Of a stretch of 5,289 nt of DNA, positions 1 through 5,289 are shown in pieces. The first letter of the stretch is position 1; each line of letters begins with the position of its first letter. Under the pieces are notes generated by a model. That model ran no database searches and was not told where the DNA came from. It worked only from the letters and a program-made list of their open reading frames with translations. Both the position numbers and the translations under genes were made by a program. This DNA is from Microbacteriaceae bacterium (GTDB taxonomy: Bacteria; Actinomycetota; Actinomycetes; Actinomycetales; Microbacteriaceae): contig JAODLU010000188.1 of NCBI GenBank assembly GCA_025464125.1, positions 1 through 5,289 on the forward strand, written 5' to 3'.

Positions 1-323
1 ACCTCGGTGCTGGCAACGGCGCCCAGATCCGGTCGATCGCAGCGGGTGTCGTCACTGAGGCAGACACCAACCCGTCTGGCGGGCTCGGCGTCTACGTGGT
101 GATCCAGCACGTCATCGACGGAGCGATTGTCTCGAGCGCCTACGGCCACATGCAGGTCGGGTCGATGACGCTCAGCGTCGGGGACTCGGTCTACTCAGGC
201 CAGCCGATCGGACTTGTCGGGCAAACGGGCGTAGCAACAGCCCCGCACCTGCACTTCGAAATCAGGCTTGGCGGCACCCAGCGGGTGGACGGCGCAGCCT
301 GGCTCCACGCCAAACTGGGCTAG
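1..323 (+). CDS. M23 family metallopeptidase (LytM/lysostaphin-type), C-terminal part
   Basis: This is the 3' end of a zinc endopeptidase gene of the M23 family. Such enzymes cut peptide cross-links in peptidoglycan outside the membrane, or act as degenerate activators of other wall hydrolases. Complete codons begin at base 3 and run 106 residues to a TAG at 321-323. Visible landmarks, counting the first full codon as residue 1, are an IAAGVV strand (12-17), YGHM with the conserved His at 49, and the block ATAPHLHFEI with the HxH zinc/catalytic pair at His82 and His84. The first zinc-binding motif (HxGxD) lies at or before the left edge: bases 1-2 (AC) end a codon that would fit its Asp (GAC), followed by LG as in the family. 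The HxH and YGH motifs suggest a catalytically competent domain. A GTG at 96 is internal to the fold and is not a real start. The missing N-terminus probably carries the export signal and any targeting domain, so the biological role cannot be refined. Confidence 0.93.
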   Translation, partial: LGAGNGAQIRSIAAGVVTEADTNPSGGLGVYVVIQHVIDGAIVSSAYGHMQVGSMTLSVGDSVYSGQPIGLVGQTGVATAPHLHFEIRLGGTQRVDGAAWLHAKLG

Positions 324-363
324 CTGTCACCCAGCAGGTAACCCGCGCGACACCCACGTTCGC

Positions 364-369
364 TACATT
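364..369 (+). promoter_or_regulatory. Candidate -10 box (TACATT) of the glycosyltransferase gene
   Basis: TACATT fits the actinobacterial TAnnnT -10 consensus. Six bases (370-375) separate it from the ATG at 376, so transcription would start on or next to the A of the start codon, giving a leaderless mRNA. No purine-rich ribosome binding site precedes the ATG, which fits. I see no convincing -35 hexamer 16-19 bases upstream. Confidence 0.45.
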
Positions 370-375
370 GCAGTC

Positions 376-1224
376 ATGGCCTTCACCGCAACGGCCCTCA
401 CACCCACGGTTTCCATCGTCATCCCCGCCTGGAATGAGGAAGAAACGATCGCCGCATGTCTCGTGGCGGCCGTGACGCAGACTGTCGCGGCATACGAGAT
501 CATCGTTGTCGACAACCGGTCGACGGATGCCACGGCCGAGGTGGTGCGCACCGTGCAGGCCGCGTATCCGCACGCACCCATCATCTACCTGAGCCAGGAT
601 GCGGAACAGGGCCTCGTGCCGACCCGCAACTTCGGCTTCGACCGTGCGCAGGGCGACGTAATCGGTCGCATCGACGCAGACTCTATTCTCGAACCCAACT
701 GGGTCGAGGTCGTCGGCCGGGCGTTCGCGGATCCGCTCGTCTCCGCCGCGACCGGCCCGGTGCTCTATTACGACATGCCGCTGCAGCGATTCGGCCTGCG
801 CACCGACAACCGCATCCGCATCGCGATGCTGCGGCTCACCCGCGAATACCACTTCCTCTTCGGCAGTAACATGGCGATTCGGCGCACCGCCTGGCAGGAC
901 ATCCGCCTGCGGGTGTGCCGCGACCTGGACGACGAACTGCACGAAGACATCGACATCTCGGTGCACCTGGCGCAGCGTGAGCACCTCGTTGCGTACGTCT
1001 CAGACATGGTGAGCGGAATGTCTGCCCGCCGACTCGAAGACTCGCCACGGGACTACGCCTACTACGCGATGCGCTTCGAGCGCACATACGCGCGCCACGG
1101 CATCCGCAACCCAGCGCTTCGAGCGCCGATGCTGGTGTTCCTCGCCATCTACCCGGTGCTGAAGACCGTTCGCGCGATGCAGAATCGACGCCTCGCGGCC
1201 GCCAATCTTGCCGCTGGAGCCTGA
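376..1224 (+). CDS. Family 2 glycosyltransferase (GT-A fold)
   Basis: This 282-residue protein is a GT2-type enzyme that would transfer a sugar from a nucleotide-sugar donor to an unknown acceptor, probably in envelope polysaccharide or glycolipid synthesis at the inner face of the membrane. The N-terminal strand SIVIPAWNEEETI (13-25) and VVDNRSTD (44-51) are the classical nucleotide-binding start of the family. RIDADS (98-103) carries the DxD-type metal/donor motif at Asp100-Asp102. GSNMAIRR (163-170) and HEDIDIS (189-195) match the acceptor-side loop and the catalytic-base 'ED' motif (Glu190-Asp191). A hydrophobic stretch at about 251-264 near the C-terminus could be a membrane anchor or an amphipathic helix. 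The reading frame is open back to 268, but that would overlap the M23 gene and add 36 residues unlike a GT2. ATG 376 puts the first beta strand at the normal distance. There is no Shine-Dalgarno sequence. Acceptor and product cannot be told from sequence. Confidence 0.92.
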   Translation: MAFTATALTPTVSIVIPAWNEEETIAACLVAAVTQTVAAYEIIVVDNRSTDATAEVVRTVQAAYPHAPIIYLSQDAEQGLVPTRNFGFDRAQGDVIGRIDADSILEPNWVEVVGRAFADPLVSAATGPVLYYDMPLQRFGLRTDNRIRIAMLRLTREYHFLFGSNMAIRRTAWQDIRLRVCRDLDDELHEDIDISVHLAQREHLVAYVSDMVSGMSARRLEDSPRDYAYYAMRFERTYARHGIRNPALRAPMLVFLAIYPVLKTVRAMQNRRLAAANLAAGA

Positions 1225-1243
1225 GCTTCTCTTGCCGATCCGG

Positions 1244-1259
1244 TTCCCAGAATTGGGGA
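1244..1259. other. Small inverted repeat between the GT2 stop and the MpaB-like start
   Basis: TTCCCA (1244-1249) and TGGGGA (1254-1259) face each other around a 4-base GAAT loop. They form a 6-bp stem as RNA with one G-U pair. The core CCCA/TGGG is exact. It lies 20 bases after the GT2 stop and directly abuts the candidate -10 box at 1261. It could be a weak terminator without a U tract, an operator, or chance. Confidence 0.3.
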
Positions 1260-1260
1260 T

Positions 1261-1266
1261 TAGCGT
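1261..1266 (+). promoter_or_regulatory. Candidate -10 box (TAGCGT) of the MpaB-like gene
   Basis: TAGCGT fits TAnnnT and is followed by exactly six bases before the GTG at 1273, the same geometry as at the glycosyltransferase gene. Transcription would begin on the start codon. The TAG at 1261-1263 is also an in-frame stop, so the protein cannot start further upstream. No good -35 is visible; TTGCCG at 1232-1237 is 23 bases away, too far for a standard spacer. Confidence 0.42.
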
Positions 1267-1272
1267 CGAAAG

Positions 1273-2193
1273 GTGAGCACATTTGCCTCGGCTGCCCGGT
1301 CCCGCACCCTCTCGGTGCTCACGGGCAATGCCGCCGGTCGGCCCGACTGGGTAAACCTGATCGAACTCGGCGACGACGAAGGTTTCTTCGGCCCCGATTC
1401 GGCGGCCTGGGTCGTGCACGGGGGCATGCCGACGCTGGTTGCGGGAATCCGCGCGCTGCTCATGCAGACGCTGCACCCCGGGGCAATGGCTGGGGTTCAC
1501 GACTGGTCCCGCTACAAGGAGGACCCGCTCGGGCGCCTCGGCGGCACCATCCAGTGGCTGATCAGCGTCACCTTCTCCGACCGGGCGATGGCCGTGCGCG
1601 AATCAGACAGGGTCGGTCACTTTCACGATCGGGTTCGGGGCACCTACGTCGACGCACGCGGAATAACCCGCGATTACTTCGCCGGCGATGCGGAGCTGCT
1701 GAGCTGGGTGCACGTCGTCTTCACGGACGCGTTCCTCCGCTGCCACCTGCTGTGGGGAAAGCCGATCCCCGGCGGCTCTGACCAGTACGTGCGCGAATGG
1801 ACTAAAGCCGGCGATCTCGTCGGAGTGGTCGATCCGCCCGCGTCGGAGTCCGAACTGGCCGCGACTCTCGAGGGCTTCCGCGCTGCCGGCATCCTGAAGA
1901 GTGACGAGCGTGTAGCCGAGGCCGTGCGGTTCATTCGCCGGCCAGGCCTGCCACGGGTGATGATGCCCGCGTACCGCATCCTGTTCGCCGGGGCGGTCGC
2001 CTCGATACCAGTGCGATACCGACGGATGCTCGGCCTCCGCCGCGCCTGGTGGCCGGCCGTCACGATCACCAGGGCTGTGCTCGCGATCGTCGGGGGGTTC
2101 CTCGGCAAGGGCTCGACGAGCGAGGATGCCGCCCGACGCCGCCTCGTGCGACTCGGGTTGCTCTCCAGCGACCGGCTTCGCCCGGGAATGTAG
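1273..2193 (+). CDS. MpaB-family / DUF2236 oxygenase-like protein
   Basis: This 306-residue protein belongs by its motifs to the DUF2236 family (the 'ER-bound oxygenase MpaB/rubber oxygenase' domain). Characterised relatives are fungal MpaB and latex-clearing protein Lcp; Lcp is a b-type haem protein that cleaves polyisoprene with oxygen. Family landmarks are the block LLMQTLHPGAMAGV (62-75) with His68 as the likely haem-ligand equivalent, DPLGRL (84-89), a central basic/aromatic segment with His116 and His118, GDAELLSWVH (138-147) ending in His147, and Asp152. A mildly hydrophobic C-terminal helix lies at about 263-277. No signal peptide is visible, so a cytoplasmic location is likely, unlike secreted Lcp. 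GTG 1273 is the first possible start after an in-frame stop at 1261, and the next Met (52) would cut into the domain. It lies 48 bases after the GT2 gene and 55 bases before qorB. The bacterial members are mostly uncharacterised: membership is confident, substrate unknown. Confidence 0.85.
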   Translation: MSTFASAARSRTLSVLTGNAAGRPDWVNLIELGDDEGFFGPDSAAWVVHGGMPTLVAGIRALLMQTLHPGAMAGVHDWSRYKEDPLGRLGGTIQWLISVTFSDRAMAVRESDRVGHFHDRVRGTYVDARGITRDYFAGDAELLSWVHVVFTDAFLRCHLLWGKPIPGGSDQYVREWTKAGDLVGVVDPPASESELAATLEGFRAAGILKSDERVAEAVRFIRRPGLPRVMMPAYRILFAGAVASIPVRYRRMLGLRRAWWPAVTITRAVLAIVGGFLGKGSTSEDAARRRLVRLGLLSSDRLRPGM

Positions 2194-2236
2194 CGCTCGC
2201 GTCGGCAGTTGCCACAGGGGTCTCACCCACGTTTTC

Positions 2237-2242
2237 GAAAGG
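2237..2242 (+). promoter_or_regulatory. Ribosome binding site (GAAAGG) fixing the qorB start
   Basis: GAAAGG sits six bases before the ATG at 2249 and decides the start. The frame is open back to 2126, but that would add 41 residues overlapping the MpaB-like gene and ahead of the ITGATG dinucleotide-binding strand that normally begins this protein. Confidence 0.65.
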
Positions 2243-2248
2243 CTCATC

Positions 2249-3103
2249 ATGACCATCGTCATCACCGGCGCGACCGGCCAGCTCGGCCGCCTGGCCATCG
2301 ACGGGTTGCTCGCCCGCGGCATCCCCGCCTCGGAGATCGTGGCAACCGGCCGTAGTGCAGACAAGCTCGCTGCCCTCGAAGCGCTTGGCGTCACGACCGC
2401 GCAGGTCGACTTCGCTGACCCGGCATCGTTCAGCGGTGCCTTCGATGGCGCCGAAACCCTCCTGCTGGTGTCCACCAGCGAGCCGGGCAAGCGCGTGGCC
2501 CTGCACAGCAACGCGATCGATGCAGCGAAGGCTGCCGGCGTCAAGCGCATCATCTACACGAGTGCCCCGCACGCAGACACAACAACGCTGATCCTCGCCC
2601 CTGAGCACAAGGCGACTGAGCAGTTGATCAGGGAATCCGGGATCAGCTATACGTTCCTTCGCAACAGCTGGTACACGGAGAACTATGTCGGCGCATTCGC
2701 CCAGGCACGTGAGACGGGCACAGTTGTCGGCAGCGCCGGTTCCGGTCGTGTGGCCAGCGCATCGCGCAAGGACTACGCGGATGCCGCGGCAGCGGTGATT
2801 GCGGGCGACGGCCACGACAACGCAACATACGAACTCTCGGGCGACGTGGCGTGGACCTTCGACGAACTCGCAGTTGCCTTCGCTGACGCCCTCGGCCGCG
2901 ACGTCGTGTACACGCCGCTCACCGCCGAGCAGCACACCGCAGCACTGCAGGGCGCCGGTCTCGACGAAGGAACGATCGGCTTCGTGGTTGGACTCGACCA
3001 CAACATCGAGGAGGGCACGCTCGCCGAGACAAGCGGCGACCTCGCCCGCCTGATCGGTCGCCCGACCACCCCGATGCCTGAGACGGTTCGCAGCTTCGCC
3101 TGA
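2249..3103 (+). CDS. qorB: NAD(P)H:quinone oxidoreductase, QOR2/NmrA-like atypical SDR
   Basis: This 284-residue protein closely resembles E. coli QorB (YtfG, QOR2), a cytosolic NADPH-dependent quinone reductase of the NmrA-like SDR group, which also includes triphenylmethane reductase. The N-terminal Rossmann motif GATGQLG (7-13) binds the dinucleotide, and Arg35 in ATGRSADK after the second strand suits NADPH. Family signatures shared with QorB as I remember it are LLLVSTSEPGKR (71-82), AAKAAGVK (92-99), YTSAPHADT (103-111), the LRNSWYTENY block (137-146), GSGRVASASRKDYADAAA (164-181), YELSGDVAWT (194-203) and the end RPTTPMPETV (271-280). Length is normal (E. coli protein about 286). Its gene starts 55 bases after the MpaB-like stop and could be cotranscribed; no good promoter is seen in the gap. 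It likely performs quinone or electrophile reduction, but such proteins can also act as redox-sensing NmrA-type regulators. The family assignment is firm; the physiological substrate is inferred. Confidence 0.9.
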   Translation: MTIVITGATGQLGRLAIDGLLARGIPASEIVATGRSADKLAALEALGVTTAQVDFADPASFSGAFDGAETLLLVSTSEPGKRVALHSNAIDAAKAAGVKRIIYTSAPHADTTTLILAPEHKATEQLIRESGISYTFLRNSWYTENYVGAFAQARETGTVVGSAGSGRVASASRKDYADAAAAVIAGDGHDNATYELSGDVAWTFDELAVAFADALGRDVVYTPLTAEQHTAALQGAGLDEGTIGFVVGLDHNIEEGTLAETSGDLARLIGRPTTPMPETVRSFA

Positions 3104-3123
3104 GCCGGCTGCGCGCCCAGGCT
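3103..3123. terminator. Possible bidirectional hairpin between convergent genes
   Basis: AGCC+GGC (3103-3109) can pair with GCC (3115-3117) and GGCT (3120-3123), leaving a 5-base loop and a 2-base CA bulge, a 7-bp GC-rich stem. It covers the last base of the qorB stop, the whole 18-base gap and part of the dehydrogenase stop. There is no U tract on either strand, so it would be a non-canonical terminator of the kind proposed for actinobacteria. In such GC-rich DNA it may be chance. Confidence 0.3.
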
Positions 3124-3943
3124 ACGCCCGCACGTCGACGATGCCCGTAGACACTTTCTCGGCCCGCTCGGCCCAGAATTCGCGGGAATCTTCGGGGTGG
3201 GTGTGGATGAAAAGCAGTCCCTGGCTCGCGCCCTCGAAGATGGTCGCAGCGGCGGCAGCTGGCGTGATGCCCGTCTCGCCGATGATTTTGCGTTTCGCCA
3301 GGTTGTCTTCGTGACCGTGACCGTCGGTATCGACGGCGATCGCGTGCTCGAAGATTGCGGTGTCCACCGCGCTCGGAATCACAGCGGATGCCACGACATC
3401 GATGCCGGTGGCCTCGATCTCGAGGGCCAGGGCTTCGGTCAGCGCGAGGTTGCCATGCTTGGTCGCGCCGTAGGCAGTACTGAAGGGGAAGATGCCGAGG
3501 GCCGCGATCGAGGAGGTGTTCACCACGTGCGAGTGATGGCCGCTCGCGATCATGCGTGGAATGAACGCCCGCACCCCGTGAAAGACGCCCATCAGGTTCA
3601 CGTCGACAACCCGGCGCCAGAGATCTGCCGGCACCTCCCAGCTGAGTCCGTGCACCTGGATTCCCGCGTTGTTGAACAGCACGTCCACCTGGCCCCAGCG
3701 GGCGAAGACGGTTTTTGCCAGGGCATCCACCTGGTCGTAGTCCCTCACGTCGACGTGGTGCACCTCGGGGGTGCCGCCTGCTTCAGCAACATACCTGGCC
3801 ACCTCTGCAAGCTCGGCGTCGGAGACATCCGCCAGCGCAACGCGCATTCCGAGGCTGCCTGCGTGGATCGCGAGCCCCCTGCCGATTCCGGACGCCGCCC
3901 CGGTAATTACAGCCACTCCGCCGTGAAAGTCGGTTCTCCGCAT
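3122..3943 (-). CDS. Classical short-chain dehydrogenase/reductase (SDR)
   Basis: This 273-residue oxidoreductase has the full set of classical SDR motifs. TGAASGIG (14-21) is the cofactor glycine motif. Asp39 at the end of the second strand (ALADV) favours NAD(H) over NADP(H). NNAG is at 91-94, Asn116 is the structural/catalytic Asn, and the active site is Ser145, Tyr158 and Lys162 (YGATK). The usual PG after the sixth strand is PS here (190-191), a mild variation. The region after it (about 195-225) is rich in His, Asp and Lys and forms the substrate lid, which sets specificity. The tail FIHTHPEDSREFWAERAEKV (245-264) is of a type seen in many actinobacterial SDRs. The ATG at 3943 has a good ribosome binding site. 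The gene runs opposite to qorB (18-base gap) and diverges from dinB. It would interconvert an alcohol and a ketone/aldehyde in the cytoplasm; the substrate (alcohol, steroid, sugar or lipid) cannot be told. Confidence 0.92.
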   Translation of the reverse strand: MRRTDFHGGVAVITGAASGIGRGLAIHAGSLGMRVALADVSDAELAEVARYVAEAGGTPEVHHVDVRDYDQVDALAKTVFARWGQVDVLFNNAGIQVHGLSWEVPADLWRRVVDVNLMGVFHGVRAFIPRMIASGHHSHVVNTSSIAALGIFPFSTAYGATKHGNLALTEALALEIEATGIDVVASAVIPSAVDTAIFEHAIAVDTDGHGHEDNLAKRKIIGETGITPAAAAATIFEGASQGLLFIHTHPEDSREFWAERAEKVSTGIVDVRA

Positions 3944-3949
3944 GGGCTT

Positions 3950-3956
3950 CTCCCTT
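3950..3956 (-). promoter_or_regulatory. Ribosome binding site (AAGGGAG) of the SDR gene
   Basis: Read on the minus strand, AAGGGAG lies six bases before the ATG at 3943. It is the strongest Shine-Dalgarno match in the window and supports this start. Confidence 0.7.
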
Positions 3957-3979
3957 GAAGCTTCGTCGATTCGGGGTCA

Positions 3980-3985
3980 ACCTTA
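3980..3985 (-). promoter_or_regulatory. Weak candidate -10 box (TAAGGT) of the SDR gene
   Basis: On the minus strand TAAGGT fits TAnnnT and would start transcription near 3973, giving a leader of about 30 bases that contains the ribosome binding site. No -35 is recognisable 16-18 bases upstream. The 101-base divergent gap (3944-4044) must hold promoters for both this gene and dinB, which is the main support. Confidence 0.28.
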
Positions 3986-4029
3986 GCCAGCCACCCGTTT
4001 CCCTGGCCCTGTTTGTCGCTGGCTGCGGG

Positions 4030-4035
4030 TAGATT
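4030..4035 (+). promoter_or_regulatory. Candidate -10 box (TAGATT) of dinB
   Basis: TAGATT fits TAnnnT and resembles the glycosyltransferase box (TACATT), and both are followed by GC. Nine bases separate it from the ATG at 4045, giving an mRNA leader of about 0-3 bases. Its TAG (4030-4032) is an in-frame stop, so dinB cannot start upstream. No clear -35 is seen, and no TCGAAC-N4-GTTCGA-type LexA (SOS) box is found in the divergent gap. Confidence 0.42.
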
Positions 4036-4044
4036 GCCACTGAT

Positions 4045-5289
4045 ATGGGCAGGCAGGATGGCAGTTCCCGGCAGGTGAGCGCGGCCTCGGTCGACAGCTC
4101 AACCGCGCCGATCCTGCACGTCGACCTCGATGCGTTTTTCGCCTCGGTCGAACTTCTTGAGCGACCGGAACTCGCGCACCTTCCCGTTGTCGTCGCCCAC
4201 GACTCTGCCCGCTCGGTGGTGACCGCCGCCAACTATCCGGCACGCAAGTTCGGGGTGCGATCGGCCATCCCGCTCTCGGTGGCGAAGCGGCTGTGCCCGC
4301 AGGCGATCGTGCTCGAGCCCCACTTCGAGAAGTACAGGTTCTACTCCGCCAAGGTCATGTCGATCTTCGATGACGTCACCCCGCTGGTCGAGCGCCTCGG
4401 CATCGACGAGGCCTTCCTCGACGTCGCAGGCGCGCGCGGTGTGATCGGCCCGCCGGATGTGGTTGCGCAGCTCATCCGCACTCGAGTGTTCGACGAAACT
4501 GGCCTGCACTGCTCGGTGGGCGCGGCCGCAACCAAGTTCGTGGCGAAACTTGCCTCCGGCCGTGCGAAGCCCGACGGACTGCTTGTCGTGCCTAAGTCCG
4601 AAACACTCGCGTTCCTGCATCCGCTGCCCGTCTCCGCCCTGTGGGGCGTTGGCGCAGCAACCGAGGCGTCGCTCACGAAGCGCGGGCTCGAGACGATTGG
4701 CGACATCGCTGCCGCTCCTCTCGCGACGCTGCAGCGAGCCGTGGGGGATGCCTCCGGCCGCAAGCTGCACGAACTTGCCAACGGCGTCGACAGCCGTCGT
4801 GTCATCACGCAGGTAGACGAGAAGAGCATCGGCCACGAGGTCACGTTCGAGACCGACACCCTCGACGGTGAGCTGCTCAACCGTGAGTTGCTGCGCCAGG
4901 CCAACCAGGTGGCAGTGCGACTGCGCACCGGCGGCTTCGTCGGTCGCACTGTGGTGCTCAAACTTCGCTACGCCGACTTCAGCACCATCACGCGTTCCCG
5001 CACGCTCGCGGAGCCGACAGATCTCGGCCGCCGCATCTACGAAGAGGTGCGCGCGATCCACGAGGCGCTTGGGGCACACGGCGCCGTGCGTCTCATCGGA
5101 GTGCGGGTAGAGCAACTCACGCAGGGCGACGACCAGCAGTTCGGCCTCTGGGACGTCGACGAAACCTGGCGCGAAGCCGAAGACACGATGGATGCCGTGA
5201 GCGCCCGTTTCGGCAGGGGCGCCCTCGGGCCTGCCGCTCTCCTCAAGGCTGGCAAGCCGCGCGGAGACGCGAGCAACGCGCACCGGATC
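4045..5289 (+). CDS. dinB: DNA polymerase IV (Y-family translesion polymerase), 3' end cut by window
   Basis: The frame is open from ATG 4045 to the right edge, 415 codons without a stop. DinB copies past damaged bases with low fidelity and no proofreading. HVDLDAFFASVE (25-36) holds the first metal-binding Asp27 and the likely steric-gate Phe32 that excludes ribonucleotides. GIDEAFLDV carries the catalytic Asp121-Glu122; the spacing of 94 matches the family. The palm/thumb segment GLHCSVGAAATKFVAKLASG and the helix-hairpin-helix stretch LWGVGAATEASL follow, then KSIGHEVTF opens the little-finger domain. QFGLW (365-369) fits a beta-clamp-binding motif (QxxL-aromatic). A polar tail of at least 46 residues follows, as in actinobacterial DinB, so probably only a little is missing. 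An in-frame stop at 4030 limits the start; a GTG at 4075 would give a protein 10 residues shorter and is a possible alternative. There is no Shine-Dalgarno sequence. The gene diverges from the SDR gene. Confidence 0.94.
   Translation, partial: MGRQDGSSRQVSAASVDSSTAPILHVDLDAFFASVELLERPELAHLPVVVAHDSARSVVTAANYPARKFGVRSAIPLSVAKRLCPQAIVLEPHFEKYRFYSAKVMSIFDDVTPLVERLGIDEAFLDVAGARGVIGPPDVVAQLIRTRVFDETGLHCSVGAAATKFVAKLASGRAKPDGLLVVPKSETLAFLHPLPVSALWGVGAATEASLTKRGLETIGDIAAAPLATLQRAVGDASGRKLHELANGVDSRRVITQVDEKSIGHEVTFETDTLDGELLNRELLRQANQVAVRLRTGGFVGRTVVLKLRYADFSTITRSRTLAEPTDLGRRIYEEVRAIHEALGAHGAVRLIGVRVEQLTQGDDQQFGLWDVDETWREAEDTMDAVSARFGRGALGPAALLKAGKPRGDASNAHRI

Noticed and set aside
315..334. CTGGG...CCCAG inverted repeat at the M23 stop as a terminator
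   Set aside because: Only a 5-bp stem with a 10-base loop and no U tract, and a competing GCTG/CAGC pairing inside it; too weak to call.
262..984. Minus-strand open frame of 240 codons opposite the glycosyltransferase
   Set aside because: It is a mirror of the GT2 gene and runs into the M23 gene; its product has no domain features.
2209..2237. TTGCCA as a -35 box for a separate qorB promoter
   Set aside because: At a 17-base spacing the -10 position reads TTTTCG, which is not a TAnnnT box; support is insufficient.
1603..2553. Minus-strand open frame of 316 codons across the MpaB-like/qorB junction
   Set aside because: It overlaps two well-supported genes and their intergenic gap and shows no family motif. 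A second mirror frame at 2066-3001 is rejected for the same reason.
3197..3958. Plus-strand open frame of 253 codons opposite the SDR gene
   Set aside because: The minus strand has the complete SDR motif set with a strong ribosome binding site; the plus-strand product has no recognisable domain.
4146..4162. TCGAAC half-site in the early dinB coding region as a LexA box
   Set aside because: The second half does not match GTTCGA and the site lies about 100 bases inside the gene; the motif is explained by Val-Glu-Leu codons.
4099..5283. Long minus-strand open frame of 394 codons opposite dinB
   Set aside because: It mirrors the dinB codons, which carry every expected polymerase motif on the plus strand. 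Its product is rich in Arg, Ala, Glu and His with no recognisable domain; such mirrors are expected in high-GC DNA.

Overview
The window looks like an ordinary chromosomal stretch from a high-GC Gram-positive bacterium. Third codon positions are strongly G/C-biased, every reading frame stays open for long distances, and several genes start directly behind a TAnnnT box with no Shine-Dalgarno sequence, as is common in Actinomycetota. The protein set (M23 peptidase, GT2 glycosyltransferase, MpaB/DUF2236 oxygenase, QOR2-type reductase, short-chain dehydrogenase, DinB) and the style of the sequences suggest family Microbacteriaceae. That placement is inference; there is no rRNA or marker gene to prove it.

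Layout. Positions 1-323 hold the last 106 residues of an M23 (LytM/lysostaphin-type) cell-wall peptidase whose front lies outside the window. A GT2 glycosyltransferase follows (376-1224), then an MpaB/DUF2236 putative haem oxygenase (1273-2193) and a QorB-like NAD(P)H:quinone reductase (2249-3103), all on the plus strand. A classical short-chain dehydrogenase (3122-3943, minus) meets qorB tail to tail with an 18-base gap, and the two stop codons lie in a possible shared hairpin. The dehydrogenase diverges from a dinB-type DNA polymerase IV gene (4045 to the right edge). The dinB gene has no stop in the window, so it is cut at its 3' end near its natural terminus. Coding density is very high and no gap exceeds about 100 bases.

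How the genes relate. Nothing shows a single pathway. The genes look like separately expressed units: three starts (GT2, MpaB-like, dinB) are preceded within 6-9 bases by a TAnnnT -10-like hexamer and lack a Shine-Dalgarno sequence, suggesting leaderless or nearly leaderless mRNAs. The two oxidoreductase genes, qorB and the dehydrogenase, have clear purine-rich ribosome binding sites. Three neighbouring genes encode redox enzymes (oxygenase, quinone reductase, dehydrogenase), but a shared substrate is speculation.

I found no mobile element, CRISPR array, tRNA/rRNA, toxin-antitoxin or defence system, and no evidence of an undescribed system. The observations worth a second look are small and regulatory.
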